A stretch of 64,000 nt of DNA from Haliclona indistincta (Eukaryota > Porifera > Demospongiae > Haplosclerida > Chalinidae): positions 8,597,322-8,661,321 of the forward strand of contig OZ024791.1 in NCBI GenBank assembly GCA_964017065.1, read 5' to 3'. Each line of letters opens with the position of its first letter. The first letter of the stretch is position 1. This document shows, in pieces, positions 34,601 through 45,900 of the stretch. A program made the position numbers and the translations under genes. The notes under the pieces were generated by a model. It was not told the DNA's origin and made no database searches. It saw only the letters and a list, made by a program, of their open reading frames with translations.

Positions 34601-35379
34601 AATATTGAAACTGATACCTGTCCGGTTCTATTGTATAAAAACAAAGCCAGTCCACCTCCTTTGCCTTGATCACCAAGATGATCCCGTAGATAAGTGTTAG
34701 CTGTGTTATTAGTGAACACAGAGTTAATAATAGTAACCATGACGGGTAAGGTTGAGTTATGACGAATGATCATTCCTCCTCCATCACTGTTTAGAAACGG
34801 TCCGAAATGATTGTCAATGAAGTGAGACTCATTAATAGTGATCTGTCCGGTGCAGCTATCCATTAGTACACCTCGACCAGTTGATTCGATTGCAGTCACT
34901 TTGATCAATTGTACATCATTGCACTGGACGAATGAGAGTGCAGTGCGGTAAAGCGCAGTCCTATCATCGTCTGGTAACTCAGTGGGTTTGCCGCATCTAC
35001 TGAAGATCAATCGAATGATTGACACGTTTGAGGAGCTGACAAACATCAGTCCAGCTGCTGCAGACTGACAATCAATGGTTGCCGGGTCTCCTTTCCCTAG
35101 GATGGCTACATTACTCGCTCCTCTGATGATGGTAGAACTGCTATTGGCGGGAAGCGAGTAGCGGGCAAGTCCGTGGACGAGAATAGTAGTGTCTTTAGAG
35201 TTGAAACGAGATTGTAGTCCCGTCAGAGCGAGCTGGAGGGTGTCACATGGCGAGTCTTCGCCTCCCGTCCAGCAGGAACTGCTAGAGGTTCCATTGGGGC
35301 TAACGTGGATCACATTAGCGGCAAGACCGTGGTGGAGTAGGTAGATTAGAAATAAGAACCCTAGCTTTCTGCTCCGCAT
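31618..35379 (-). CDS. Beta-helix ectodomain, multi-TM receptor-like protein 1 (intronless)
   Basis: About 1,253 residues from the preferred ATG at 35379, which starts a good signal peptide, MRSRKLGFLFLIYLLHHGLA; the ORF is open back to an ATG at 35460. Residues about 25-650 are Asn/Ser-rich with repeated SxFxxNxAxxGGG motifs (e.g. FTDNYALFGGGLSI, FSNNRAIHGGGVYL), typical of right-handed parallel beta-helices. A Cys-rich collar follows: CPPGF, CVCGQGF and GYLCAECINGTSAP...CVNC. About nine hydrophobic helices come next, with ISATSGPANAYVFFAQ, CIELHARGYRVFVWMW, RRNWEVRTSIIDAFATF and YKDGTNGTRDCRYFASMYF between them. The tail is short and charged. No introns. Two paralogues are at 35494-39090 and 56154-59648. 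Function is unknown; a cell-surface receptor or channel is inferred. Confidence 0.85.
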   Translation of the reverse strand: MRSRKLGFLFLIYLLHHGLAANVIHVSPNGTSSSSCWTGGEDSPCDTLQLALTGLQSRFNSKDTTILVHGLARYSLPANSSSTIIRGASNVAILGKGDPATIDCQSAAAGLMFVSSSNVSIIRLIFSRCGKPTELPDDDRTALYRTALSFVQCNDVQLIKVTAIESTGRGVLMDSCTGQITINESHFIDNHFGPFLNSDGGGMIIRHNSTLPVMVTIINSVFTNNTANTYLRDHLGDQGKGGGLALFLYNRTGQVSVSILGSRFSNNRAIHGGGVYLQYEYESGVHHDIVVNISSSTFESNFCNSDDLAPYDIQGGGLAIVYAATTAINSSIVIEGCNFTDNYALFGGGLSIVLTKNSKLSDKYLQLSNCVFEGNRGLVGYAFHSCSKALVTDSLMPCIVISESVFKSNHLIINQGLTDGLGAVNNDKIPLCLQGEVSFMNNNGTALVMSVSTVSLLDSSSVVFTGNTGHNGGALSLLNTALLTIGRNCRLLFSENRAHLYGGALYVAHFGYQSLLGHTSCFIQYSSDPSLHPEDWNASFTFRNNIAGGRNNSIYAPTVLPCYWQFKPDGIERESVNQTFCWSNWNYHPSDCTKQQIWTAVARIVHPLNSSQLHVYPGKTNQLPLVSENDFGRNVSENSLFSARFEKGFGAATREFISNNSMTAYGEPGTTHSLILDTMGPRVIHSEVSITFLHCPPGFIISRSTTNHNWSTCVCGQGFRYTVRCQPSEFVSYLHWGNFLSYDESTDTIVGGAWAVAAPKTSLSKDGYNPLPQNIYELNNYTCSKLNRQGYLCAECINGTSAPVNYLNYECVNCTEEQVKYNWLLFVVQEILPATIFFFVVVIFNISATSGPANAYVFFAQMVTNPLTVAHYTSQLEHVFPGHEWAAKLLLSFFILPYSIWNLDFFSTIAPPYCIARNMRTIDTFALQYLLAFYPLVLICLTYVCIELHARGYRVFVWMWKPFGRCVGRWRRNWEVRTSIIDAFATFFLLAYTKLCLVSFYMLIPLNTYSHTGEVTGPPRVFSDMSVEYASTEHIYQMVFALLVIIFILLLPPIFLIIYPFTFFQRFITRCRIDSTAVRTLVEAFQGSYKDGTNGTRDCRYFASMYFLMRLISFCVLTATSDIVLLRLIDLVTLFLFIASIAMLHPYKKPRHTLIDLFILTILGLVLSFAFYNAAVPNGSFIINAFLMIFTVVPVIFMTGLVIRHLVRQNKNKWKNHSSAGRSRENERLLDISEQIPDRINNPDKYHHGSIQH

Positions 35380-35703
35380 GCTGATATCCACAAATTGTGG
35401 TAAACAGGCTGTGCTTTGAACTGCTTTCGGTTCACAAGCTCCGGATTTTTTCGACCGCATGCGAGTGGGTGGGGCTCGTAGAGGAACAGCAGAATGTTTG
35501 CTGTGTTGATCTTGGTCGCGTCTCTGATCGGTTTATCGCGCCAAGCTGCAGCTGTTCATGTGATCCACGTTAGCCTCAATGGAACCTCTAGCAGTTCCTG
35601 CTGGACGGGAGGAGAAGACTCGCCATGTGACACCCTCCAGCTCGCTCTGACGGGACTACAATCTCATTTCAACTCTAAGGACACCTCCATTCTCGTCCAC
35701 GGG
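35166..35703. repeat. Inverted repeat formed by the 5' coding ends of two paralogues
   Basis: About 145 bp at 35166-35313 on the minus strand nearly matches about 145 bp at 35559-35703 on the plus strand. It includes the identical CTGACGGGACTACAATCT and CTAGCAGTTCCTGCTGGACG. Only a handful of differences are visible, although the rest of the two genes has diverged greatly. The arms flank the shared promoter. Confidence 0.85.
35380..35493. promoter_or_regulatory. Shared promoter of the head-to-head beta-helix gene pair
   Basis: 114 bp between the preferred start codons (35379 minus, 35494 plus), or 33 bp if the upstream ATG at 35460 is used. Contains GAGTGGGTGGGGCTCG near 35463-35478, a GT/Sp-type box. 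No TATA box is seen. Confidence 0.55.
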
Positions 35704-38700
35704 CCTGCTACCTACTTGCTGCCCGCCAAAACCAACGCTACTGTCATCAAAGGAGCGAGTAACGTGAATATTTCAGGCACTGACGAGTCTACAACCATAG
35801 AGTGTCTGTCTGGAGCTGGGCTGGTGTTTGTCAACTCATCGAACGTGTCACTGATTCAGCTGACATTGAGTGGATGCGGTAAGCTGCTGTCAGGAGACAC
35901 AGCTGCTGCAGGGCTGCTCTTCCACACCTGTCAAAATGTCACTATTGATAATGTCACCATAACAGACTCCAAAGGTTTGGGTACTATGCTGCAAGACACT
36001 AGTGGTATCATCCATATAAGGCACTCGGTATACACAGGAGGTCGCAACACTTCTCTATCAGTTAGTGGAGGTCTATGGATAGCAATAGACTCACCGTTAA
36101 CCATCAACACTACCTATTCTATCAGTGACTGTCGATTTGAAAACAATAACAACTCCGCCGAGCTCTCCTCCAGCAGAGGAGCGGGCCTAATGGTTAGCTT
36201 GCTGCACACTAATGTCAGTAGCTTCTCTGTGGACTCTTGCATGTTCACTAACAACAGTGCACATTATGGCGGAGGGCTCTATATGCAGCTTGATACCAGT
36301 ACTACTCATGTGAGTATCAATGACTCGATGTTCGAGGCTAACCAAGCACTCACTGGTGGAGCAGCAATATTCCTCACAGCCCCTCTCCCCCTTCCTGGTA
36401 CTCTCCTGCCGAGACATGTCACCATAACAGCGTCTACCTTCAAGAGCAATGAAGTACTTGTCCAGCAGAACGTGACTACTGGTATTGGTTCTGTGTTCAG
36501 CGATGGAGTACCGCTGTGTCTAGCTGAGGAGGTACGGTTTACTAGAAATCAAGCCACTGCTCTGGTAATGTCAGGTGCTCATCTCACTGTTACCGAGTCT
36601 TCACAAGTCATCTTTGCTAATAATACTGGTCACAATGGCGGAGCATTGGCTCTACTGGACACAGCTCACATGATAGTGAGTGATAATTCATCACTGATGT
36701 TTATACATAACAGAGCTCAGTTGAAGGGTGGTGCAATCTTCTCATCTCACTACAGTTATGTGGAGAGTGCAGGGAACAATTTTTGTCTAGTACAGCATGT
36801 AGATGCTTCAGCTCATCCTAATGACTGGAATGTCTCGTTTGTATTCCGAGACAATACAGCTAACCTACTAACAAATGCTATATACACTCCGTCGCTGTAT
36901 TCCTGCGTCTGGCCCAATACTGATAGCAAGATAAATATTACCAGTTCTTTCTGCTGGAGAGGGTGGAAGTATCTGTCAGACATGAACTGCTCACAGAATA
37001 TAGATCTGTCAGACATGAACTGCTCACAGCATATAGAGACAGCACCAGCTTATTATGAAGCTACACACTTGCTGCAGCCAATGGTGATCAGCACGTATCC
37101 CGGGAGAGCTGAAAAACTTCCGTTAAACTTCTTTAATGATGAGTCACAGGACGTCACATCTACTACTGTCTTCAATTCAATACTAAGTGATGATAATGAT
37201 ACGTATGTGAGCGAGTATACGACCAATAATACAGTGACAATGTTTGGAAAGCCAGGCACTGTAGCTACCTTGACACTAGGCACATTGAGACCTCGAGTGC
37301 TCAAGACTGAACTTGAGGTCATGTTCTGGCTCTGTCCACCAGGATTCACGGTAGACAACACTACTTATAATAAATATGGGTGTGTCTGTCTGGGTGACTA
37401 TAGCGACAGTGTAATCTGTAATGAGGAGACCATGCACTCTTTCTTAAAATGGGGAAGACTTTTGACGTACAATGAAACCAGTGAGGAAGTACTAGGCGGT
37501 GCATGGCGTGTGCTCACACCACCTCCTAATCTCGGACAGCGAATGCAAGGATATTTCCAACTACCAAACGACAGCTTTGCACTGAATGAATTCATGTGTC
37601 AACATTTGTCCCGGACAGGCTTCATGTGTGAAGAGTGCATTAATGGTACCAGTGCTCCTATCTATAGCTATGAGTACTCTTGTGTCACTTGCTCCTCTGA
37701 AAACGTTCGGATCAACTGGCTGTGGTTTCTACTCCTTGAAACAGTACCTGTAACACTGCTGTTCTTTGTGGTCACTGTGTTCAATATCAGCGCTACATCT
37801 GGACCACTGAATGCCTTCGTCTTCTACAGTCATGTGATAAGCAATCCATCCATAGCTGATAATTTTGCAGCTCAGTTGAGCTACGTGTTCATGGATAATC
37901 CCTGGATAGCTAAACTCATCCTCTCTATCTTCATATTTCCCTACGGTATCTGGAACTTAGACTGTCTACCAATTCGCAGTCTCATAGCTCCATTCTGTAT
38001 AGGAGAGAACATGAGAGCTGTAGATACCTTCACTCTCAACTATCTCATCGGAGCTATCTATCCTCTGCTACTCATTGTGTCCCTCTTCATGTGCATTGAG
38101 CTGCACGCCAGAGACTTCCGACCATTGGTATGGCTGTGGCGATACTTTGGTTACTTTCTTAGGTGGAGAAGAAACTGGAATATCAGGACATCCGTCATCG
38201 ATGCATTTGCTACTTTCATGCTGCTATCATACACCAAGTTCTGCTTTCTTTCCTTGTTTCTTCTGGTACCAATGAACACTTACAACAGTGCTGGCAATAC
38301 AGTTGGTCCAACCAGACTCTACTTTGATCCCTCAGTCATATACGGTAGTCCTAGTCATATTCCATATATGGTGTTGTCCATCTTTATACTAATATTTGTG
38401 GTTCTTCTTCCACCGGTCTTTCTACTACTTTATCCGCTGACAATATTCCAGAGAATGCTTGCTAGCTGCAGAATGAGAGGGAACGCTGTGCGCACTTACG
38501 TAGAAGCCTTCCAGGGCTGCTACAAGGACGGCACTAGTGGTACCTCGGATTGTCGCTATTTCGCATCTGTCTATTTTGGTCTGCGAATAGTTGCATTCAG
38601 CTCAATAGTGTTGTCATATAATCGAACAATACAGCGATTCATTCAAATGATATTAGTGTACCTTGCAGTGATGTTATTCAGCTTAGTACGACCATACAAG

Positions 38701-39090
38701 AGAGAACTGTACAATCGACTGGACATCTTTATCCTGACCATTCTGGGCATAGTGACTACTTTTGGTTTCTTCAATGCTGTCATCTCGAACAATTTCGTAG
38801 TGATCAACATAGCGATGATGGTGACTGTGATCATTCCATTGGGATACTTCATTGGATTGGTATGTTACAGAGTAGGCACTGCTGTCAAACACAGCCGCAT
38901 CTGTAGTAGAAGGAGAGGATATGAGATTGTCTCTGATTCAAGAGAAGATGAAGATATTAGTCATGGAGAGGACGACCATAGTAGTAACTCTTCTCATCTC
39001 TACAGCTATGACCGAGTTTCGCTGAACAGCAGTAGAGGAGCTTATATCCCACCATCTATGATTCCAACAAGAGCTTATATAACACAATAA
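35494..39090 (+). CDS. Beta-helix ectodomain, multi-TM receptor-like protein 2 (intronless)
   Basis: 1,198 residues in a single exon. Signal peptide MFAVLILVASLIGLSRQAAA, then VHVIHVSLNGTSSSSCWTGG. The ectodomain has repeated FTNNSAHYGGGLYM and MFEANQALTGGAAI motifs and many N-x-S/T sites. A near-exact 33-bp in-frame duplication gives LSDMNCSQ twice, near 36975-37040. The collar reads CPPGF...CVCLGDY and GFMCEECINGTSAPI. The membrane part has ISATSGPLNAFVFYSH, CIELHARDFRPLVWLWRYFG, RRNWNIRTSVIDAFATF, PTRLYFDPSVIYGSPSH and YKDGTSGTSDCRYFASVYFG, with about nine helices. The cytosolic tail is acidic/Ser rich (SREDEDISHGEDDHSSNSS). Its role is not known. The membrane half is far better conserved among the paralogues than the ectodomain, suggesting a shared output and varied binding. 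The adhesion GPCR follows 188 bp downstream on the same strand. Confidence 0.87.
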   Translation: MFAVLILVASLIGLSRQAAAVHVIHVSLNGTSSSSCWTGGEDSPCDTLQLALTGLQSHFNSKDTSILVHGPATYLLPAKTNATVIKGASNVNISGTDESTTIECLSGAGLVFVNSSNVSLIQLTLSGCGKLLSGDTAAAGLLFHTCQNVTIDNVTITDSKGLGTMLQDTSGIIHIRHSVYTGGRNTSLSVSGGLWIAIDSPLTINTTYSISDCRFENNNNSAELSSSRGAGLMVSLLHTNVSSFSVDSCMFTNNSAHYGGGLYMQLDTSTTHVSINDSMFEANQALTGGAAIFLTAPLPLPGTLLPRHVTITASTFKSNEVLVQQNVTTGIGSVFSDGVPLCLAEEVRFTRNQATALVMSGAHLTVTESSQVIFANNTGHNGGALALLDTAHMIVSDNSSLMFIHNRAQLKGGAIFSSHYSYVESAGNNFCLVQHVDASAHPNDWNVSFVFRDNTANLLTNAIYTPSLYSCVWPNTDSKINITSSFCWRGWKYLSDMNCSQNIDLSDMNCSQHIETAPAYYEATHLLQPMVISTYPGRAEKLPLNFFNDESQDVTSTTVFNSILSDDNDTYVSEYTTNNTVTMFGKPGTVATLTLGTLRPRVLKTELEVMFWLCPPGFTVDNTTYNKYGCVCLGDYSDSVICNEETMHSFLKWGRLLTYNETSEEVLGGAWRVLTPPPNLGQRMQGYFQLPNDSFALNEFMCQHLSRTGFMCEECINGTSAPIYSYEYSCVTCSSENVRINWLWFLLLETVPVTLLFFVVTVFNISATSGPLNAFVFYSHVISNPSIADNFAAQLSYVFMDNPWIAKLILSIFIFPYGIWNLDCLPIRSLIAPFCIGENMRAVDTFTLNYLIGAIYPLLLIVSLFMCIELHARDFRPLVWLWRYFGYFLRWRRNWNIRTSVIDAFATFMLLSYTKFCFLSLFLLVPMNTYNSAGNTVGPTRLYFDPSVIYGSPSHIPYMVLSIFILIFVVLLPPVFLLLYPLTIFQRMLASCRMRGNAVRTYVEAFQGCYKDGTSGTSDCRYFASVYFGLRIVAFSSIVLSYNRTIQRFIQMILVYLAVMLFSLVRPYKRELYNRLDIFILTILGIVTTFGFFNAVISNNFVVINIAMMVTVIIPLGYFIGLVCYRVGTAVKHSRICSRRRGYEIVSDSREDEDISHGEDDHSSNSSHLYSYDRVSLNSSRGAYIPPSMIPTRAYITQ

Positions 39091-39278
39091 AACAGAGTTT
39101 GTATGATATTATATCCAATACATTTTCTTTGTCGTGTACATAAGATAATAATGAAGTCATTCAAGTATTATGTAAACTATTCCTTATGTTGATTGTCTGA
39201 TTATTAGTTATAAAACCTTGGCGGGATTGTAAGTTTGTCCATCGTTTTATCGACGCCAGCTGTTGTTGGTTCGCCGCC

Positions 39279-42200
39279 ATGATGCAGGCCCTCCTCGTGG
39301 TCTTACTAACAGCGTACTGTCACGTCTTCTCGTCCAGCGGAGGACCAGGTCGGTCAGTCTGTTTGTACAACACCTTCGTGATCGCTCCATCTGTCCTGCA
39401 GTACATGCTAGTCAGCTGTCGTATCTACCATACCTGGAGCTGAGCAGCGGGGCTGGCTCTCTACCTGCTCTAGATGATGGCATCTCACCGACTCTGACAC
39501 TGCCCTCGAATCTTCCCTTCAAGCAAAGCAACCAGACTACAGCATTTGTGAGTTGCCTACAGCCTTTGTTGCAGCTACACAGAGCCATTTCCTCCACAGA
39601 TAAGCACCAATGGGTTGGTTTCGTTTGGCTCGTCTTCCGACGATTTCCCAGTAGATCGCAACGAGTTCCCTAATCTGGATCGATTCCTAGTGGCTCCGTA
39701 TTGGGCAGACTTTGACCTGCGAAAAAAAGGGAGAGTAGCTTACGAGATCTTTGCAAGCCCCGACAGCAGTGTTGTGCAGGCTGTCAACGAGTTCCTTGCA
39801 GACAATCAGACACTAGTGTTTAGCGGATCATGGGCCCTACTAGCTAGCTGGGAGGATACCTGTCGTTTTGGTGATAGACAATGCGAAGTCACTAAGGTAC
39901 AGTGCTGCAGTAGCAGTTGTTAGTAGATCAATGTGTTCATATTCTTCAGCCTAACACATTCCAAGTGGCAATAACCACAGATGGAGTCTACTCATACGCC
40001 ATTGCCACTTATCAGTGTGGAGACATCAACTGGAATGGATATAGCGATAACAGCCCTGGTAACACAGTGGTCGGGTACCTGGCGGGACAGGGAGTCCATG
40101 GCAGTCACAACCTCTCCTCCACACCCAGTGTGATAGATATTGCATGCCTCAATCTTCCCTCGTCAAACTGGTCCAATGCCGTCTTTCAGCTCAGTCAAGG
40201 TGAGTCTAAATAAACACATTAGCAGCCAAGATACGCATCATCTTGTTATTGCAGAGGGTGCTCCACTAAGGATCGGTATCACTCCTGTACTACAGCGCCT
40301 GCTGTTAGCTGTGTCCAGTACCAATGTCAACTTAATGTTCAACTTGTCTGGTTCCACTCCAGTCCAGATCCAGTGGTTGTTTACTGCAGCTAATGGCAGC
40401 ACAGCAGAGCTCAGCTCTCCTCAACACACTCTCAATGGAACTAGTCTAGTACTGCACCTGAGCAAGGTGACACTGCAGGACGCAGGCACCTACACTGTGA
40501 CAGTGATCACTAAGAAGAACAGCGCCACTGCTACTGCTGAGTTAGCAGTGCAAGGTAAAGTACTCACTCACTCACTAGCTCACTCACTAGCTCACTCACT
40601 AGCTCACTCACTCACTCACTCACTCACTCACTCACTCACTCACTCACTCACTCACTCACACACTCACTCACTCACTCACACACTCACACACTCACTCACA
40701 CACACACTCACACACTCACTCACTCACTCACTCACTCACTCACTCATTCACCCACTCACTCACTCACTCACTCACTCACTCACTCACTCACTCACTCACT
40801 CACTCACATGCTTATGATAATTTTGTGTTGACCTTGTGTAGATACCACACCTCACAAGTGTAGTATAGGATCCATTATATGGTTTCTGGAACTGTACACC
40901 TATCAACCATCTTATATCATACTAATAATTATATGAATAGTCTAATCATTCAAGTATCCTAGCAACACCACGTGTCAACATTTTTGCACCTATTAAAATT
41001 CTTCAATAATTGTAATAAAGTATTATTCTCCTATAGCTCCTCCAGTGCTTGTTAACAGCACTTTCCTCAATAGAGCTAACAAAGGAGACACTGTGCAGCT
41101 AGTTTGCACCTTCCATGGTTATCCAACTCCCCAAGCTATGTTCATGAAAGATGGAGCTGTCTTATCTTCATCGCAGAGATTCAACGTAACACCTGATAAC
41201 AGCAACATTGTTGGTAGTGGACAGGACCTTGTTCCGCCCAGTAATGAGGGCAGCAGTGTATCCATCACTCTCACTATCTCATCTCTGGAGATCGCTGATG
41301 CGGGTGTCTATACCTGCCTAGCAACCAATCACCTAGCTGTTACTAGGCAGGCCAGAGGCAGTGGTCTGTTGGCTGTTTACGGTAAGTGTGTGTGATAACA
41401 CTCCTCATTGGTATGCATAACATTATGTCCATATATGCAGACCCAGCACATATCAGTAATTCATCGCTCAACTTGACTGTCAATGAAACAGCTGCTGTAC
41501 CACTGCATTGCTGGGGTGTTGGGTTCCCTGCTCCCAGCATCACTTGGTCTCTAGTACGTAATGGACAGTCATTGATACTTACAAATGTGACCTCCGAGAC
41601 AGCAAACAGCACTGGAGGATCACAGCTTGTTAGAACTCAGCTTATGCTCTCATCTGCTCAGCCTCAAGATCAAGGTGTATATACTTGTCATGCACATAAC
41701 TCTATACCAGGTTCCAACGACACTATCGGCTCAGCTACCACTTCCTTCTCACTGATAGTCCAGAGTAAGCATGTGTGTGCTGTTTGTGGTGACAGTAGTT
41801 AATGTCTCCCCTGCTTACAGCTGTTCCTAGGGTCACTCCATCTGGTGCACTAACTATAGTGGAGCTTGAAGGAGACACCGCCTCGTTTAGATTTCTAGTG
41901 GAAAGAGCCAATCCACCTTTACTGCCTCAAGATGTTCAATGGACGATGAACGGAGATGCTTTGAACGAGACAAACCCACGGTACTCCTTCTCTGCCGATC
42001 GGCTAAGACTGGTCGTGTCAGCATTAACTCGATTTGATGAAGGGCAGTATACAGTATCTGTGAGGAATGCAGCTGGTGTCAATAGCTCATCAATATCATT
42101 AGACGTACAATGTAAGAGTGTCCACTTAATGAGATTATCCATGCAATTATACTTCTTGCAGTTCCACCCAAGATCACTGCTCCTCCTCCTGTCTCCTTTG

Positions 42201-42828
42201 TTCGGCTAGCAGGTGACTCCATCACTCTGTCGTGTCCCTCCTCATCCGACCCTCCTGCCCTAGTGGTATGGAGGTACAGCAACGCCACCATCACAGACCT
42301 AGTCCTCGCTCAGAGCACTGTCTTCTTCCTCACTAACATCACACTCTCTGATGCTGGTCTCTACTCCTGCGCTGCCAGTAACCTTCATGGCAATGATACA
42401 GCAAACACCACAATACATGTTCAAGGTACTGTATGATCCCTAATTCTTTAATGTTAACATACAATATTCATCAACTCCATACTAGTCAGAGATCTATTTA
42501 CTATAAACGGAGTGATTATCTTACGAATCTCTGTTTAGTCTAGTAGCCAGAATCAACAAGTGTGCTATGTGATCCGAAACACTGCAACAATGATTTTCCT
42601 CAGACTAGCATAGCAGGGTATCAGCATAAACAGGCTTCCTGTAACTGATAAGGCTTTAGTTACAGTTCTGTTCTTGACAGCTGCATTCCACATTCACAAT
42701 CCAAGCTCTGTACGGCTTTTGTTAATAGGACAAACAAAGAATCTATGCAGGAAGTCATGTTTTTTACATGATGGTTGAACTATCAAAGGGATCACTCACC
42801 CGTGTAGACCAGTACACAAACACTGTGA

Positions 42829-42904
<76 letters not shown>

Positions 42905-45900
42905 CAGTCCCTGTTCAACTCATTCTCACTCCTAAATCTCGTGTGACAGCTATTGCTGGTAGTAGGCTCAACCTTACCTGCCAGGCAAGGGGTTTCCCGG
43001 TACCCTCCATTTCATGGTACAAGAATAACATACCACTAAATGCAACACACAGCACGATGAGTGGGCTTGTGGCTATCAGCCAGCTGGTGTTTGATTCAGC
43101 CCAGCTCTCACACAATGGGCAGTACTCCTGCCAAGCGACCAACACACTGGCTGGACCTACTATGGAGAGATCATCAAACATTTCTTTAGATGTTCTATGT
43201 AAGCTAGAAATATCAACATGTTTTAGGTAGTAAACATAATATCATTATATACAACTTTGAGGTACACCTATTTAGACTATGTAATCCAATAACAGCCTAG
43301 AGTATGTTAAAGTGGTACATTTATGGGACTTCTATTTTTATACTATCAGATCCTCCCAAGGTCAAGGTCTCTAGTTCTCGTATTTCTGTGAAAGAGCTGT
43401 CTATGGCTGTACTGAGCTGCATGGGTTTTGGTGTACCACTTCCTCAGCTAACATGGAGGAGAGCTGATGGACAGGAGATCACAGGACTCCTGAACCAATC
43501 TGTTGCTATTAGTCAAGATGGACAAGAGTCAGCAACCTTGGAGCTTCGTCTAGACAATGCTACCAGCATCTTGAACGGCGTCTTTGTCTGCTCAGGAACG
43601 AACAATGTCACTAATTTACTTAACTCTCCTGAAGAGGATGAAGTCATTCTGACAGTTCTTGGTAAGGGTGACACAAGCAGCATCACTACCCACCATATGT
43701 CTGCATGTGGTCATAGCTATTTATGTTAATGACATCAACATTCTTTTAGTGAGGAAACCCTTTTTGAATAGATTAGCAACTGTATGCTATTTCCTTGTTT
43801 TATCCGCCTCTCTCAGTTTCTCCTCTATTGTTGAGCCCATCTGGTCCATCCATCTCTTATCTGCTGCAACGTGACACCTCACTCCAGCAGAATATCAAGC
43901 TGAGCTTCTCTATTGCTAAAGCTACTCCGTCCATTCATCCTGAGAATGTCTCCTGGTTATTCGACCTCTCTTCATCTCCTCATCTCACTCAACCTCTTCT
44001 ACCTAGCCAGAGGATAATATTTTCACCGGATCGTCTCTCTGTGACTATTGCTGATGTCATGGTGATTGATACAGGTAGCTATACCATGAGAGTAAACAAT
44101 GGAGTGGGTGTGGCTGAGGCAGTGGTGCAACTAATAGTCACAGGTAAGTTGGTAGATGGAAGAGGATCATTGACGTGTGTTTGTGTGTGTCTGCAGCTGA
44201 GCCAAGACTGTTGTTCCCTCTCTCTGGCGTTCCTCTGTCTGTGAGGGAGAACAATGAGGTCCAGTTCATGTGCAGCACTGTCGGACTACCTTCTCCAGTA
44301 ATTATTTGGACTAAGAATGGGCAACCAATCGACCACAGAGCCTCTAGTAGAGTATCTGTTACAACACGTGAGCTGGACCAGGACCCGACTGGTTTACTGG
44401 GCATTGAGAGCACTCTGACCATATCACAAGCTCTCCTGAATACTGATAATGGTGTATATCAATGCAAGGCTAGCAATGGGTTCGGCTCACCAGCAACGCT
44501 CCCAACAGGTTACTCACTGGGGGTAACACAAAGTGAGCGAGACCATTTTTACCCAAGACAATGTGTATGATGGTTGTACTCTGCAGTTCCAATACCTCAG
44601 CATTGTGCACTGGCTGGTCAACCCTGCAGGAATGGTGGCACCTGTATAGACACACGAGAAGACTTCATCTGTCAGTGCACAGACAGACACTACGGCACAA
44701 CTTGTGAACTAAGTAAGCAGCTCTGTCAGTTACTAGCAGCCGGCCTGGTCTGTCGGCTACTAGCAGCCGGCCCGGTCTGTCTGCTACTAGCAGCCGGCCT
44801 GGTCTGTCAGCTACTAGCAGCCGGCCCGGTCTGTCAGCTACTAGCAGCCGGCCCGGTCTGTCTGCTACTAGCAGCCGGCCCGGTCTGTCAGCTACTAGCA
44901 GCCGGCCGGGTCTGTCGGCTACTAGCAGCCGGCCCGGTCTGTCAGCTACTAGCAGCCGGCCCGGTCTGTCTGCTACTAGCAGCCGGCCCGGTCTGTCAGC
45001 TACTAGCAGCCGGCCTGGTCTGTCTGCTACTAGCAGCCGGCCCGGTCTGTCGGCTACTAGCAGCCGGCCCGGTCTGTCAGCTACTAGCAGCCGGCCCGGT
45101 CTGTCTGCTACTAGCAGCCAGCCCGGTCTGTCAGCTACTAGCAGCCGGCCCGGTCTGTCAGCTACTAGCAGCCGGCCCGGTCTGTCAGCTACTAGCAGCC
45201 GGCCCGGTCTGTCAGCTACTAGCAGCCGGCCTGGTCTGTCTGCTACTAGCAGCCGGCCCGGTCTGTCGGCTACTAGCAGCCGGCCCGGTCTGTCAGCTAC
45301 TAGCAGCCGGCCCGGTCTGTCTGCTACTAGCAGCCAGCCCGGTCTGTCAGCTACTAGCAGCCGGCCCGGTCTGTCGGCTACTAGCAGCCGGCCCGGTTAC
45401 TAGCAGCCGGCCCGGTCTGTCAGCTACTAGCAGCCGGCCTGGTCTGTCTGCTACTAGCAGCCGGCCCGGTCTGTCGGCTACTAGCAGCCAGCCCGGTCTG
45501 TCGGCTACTAGCAGCCGGCCCGGTCTGTCGGCTACTAGCAGCCGGCCTGGTCTGTCTGCTACTAGCAGCCGGCCTGGTCTGTCTGCTACTAGCAGCCAGC
45601 CCGGTCTGTCAGCTACTAGCAGCCAGCCCGGTCTGTCGGCTACTAGCAGCCGGCCCGGTCTGTCAGCTACTAGCAGCCGGCCTGGTCTGTCTGCTACTAG
45701 CAGCCGGCCCGGTCTGTCAGCTACTAGCAGCCGGCCTGGTCTGTCGGCTACTAGCAGCCGGCCCGGTCTGTCGGCTACTAGCAGCCGGCCCGGTCTGTCA
45801 GCTACTAGCAGCCGGCCCGGTCTGTCTGCTACTAGCAGCCAGCCCGGTCTGTCGGCTACTAGCAGCCAGCCCGGTCTGTCAGCTACTAGCAGCCGGCCCG

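Noticed and set aside
31618..39090. Bacterial-type polymorphic outer membrane autotransporters acquired by transfer
   Set aside because: The FxxN/GGA-type repeats are similar, but there is no autotransporter barrel. The proteins have eukaryotic N-glycosylation sites and alpha-helical membrane segments, and their codon use looks like the neighbours.
40556..40806. THSLTHS-repeat protein segment after Ig1
   Set aside because: It starts at a good GTAAAG donor and is a tetranucleotide repeat; the Ig1 to Ig2 join works without it.
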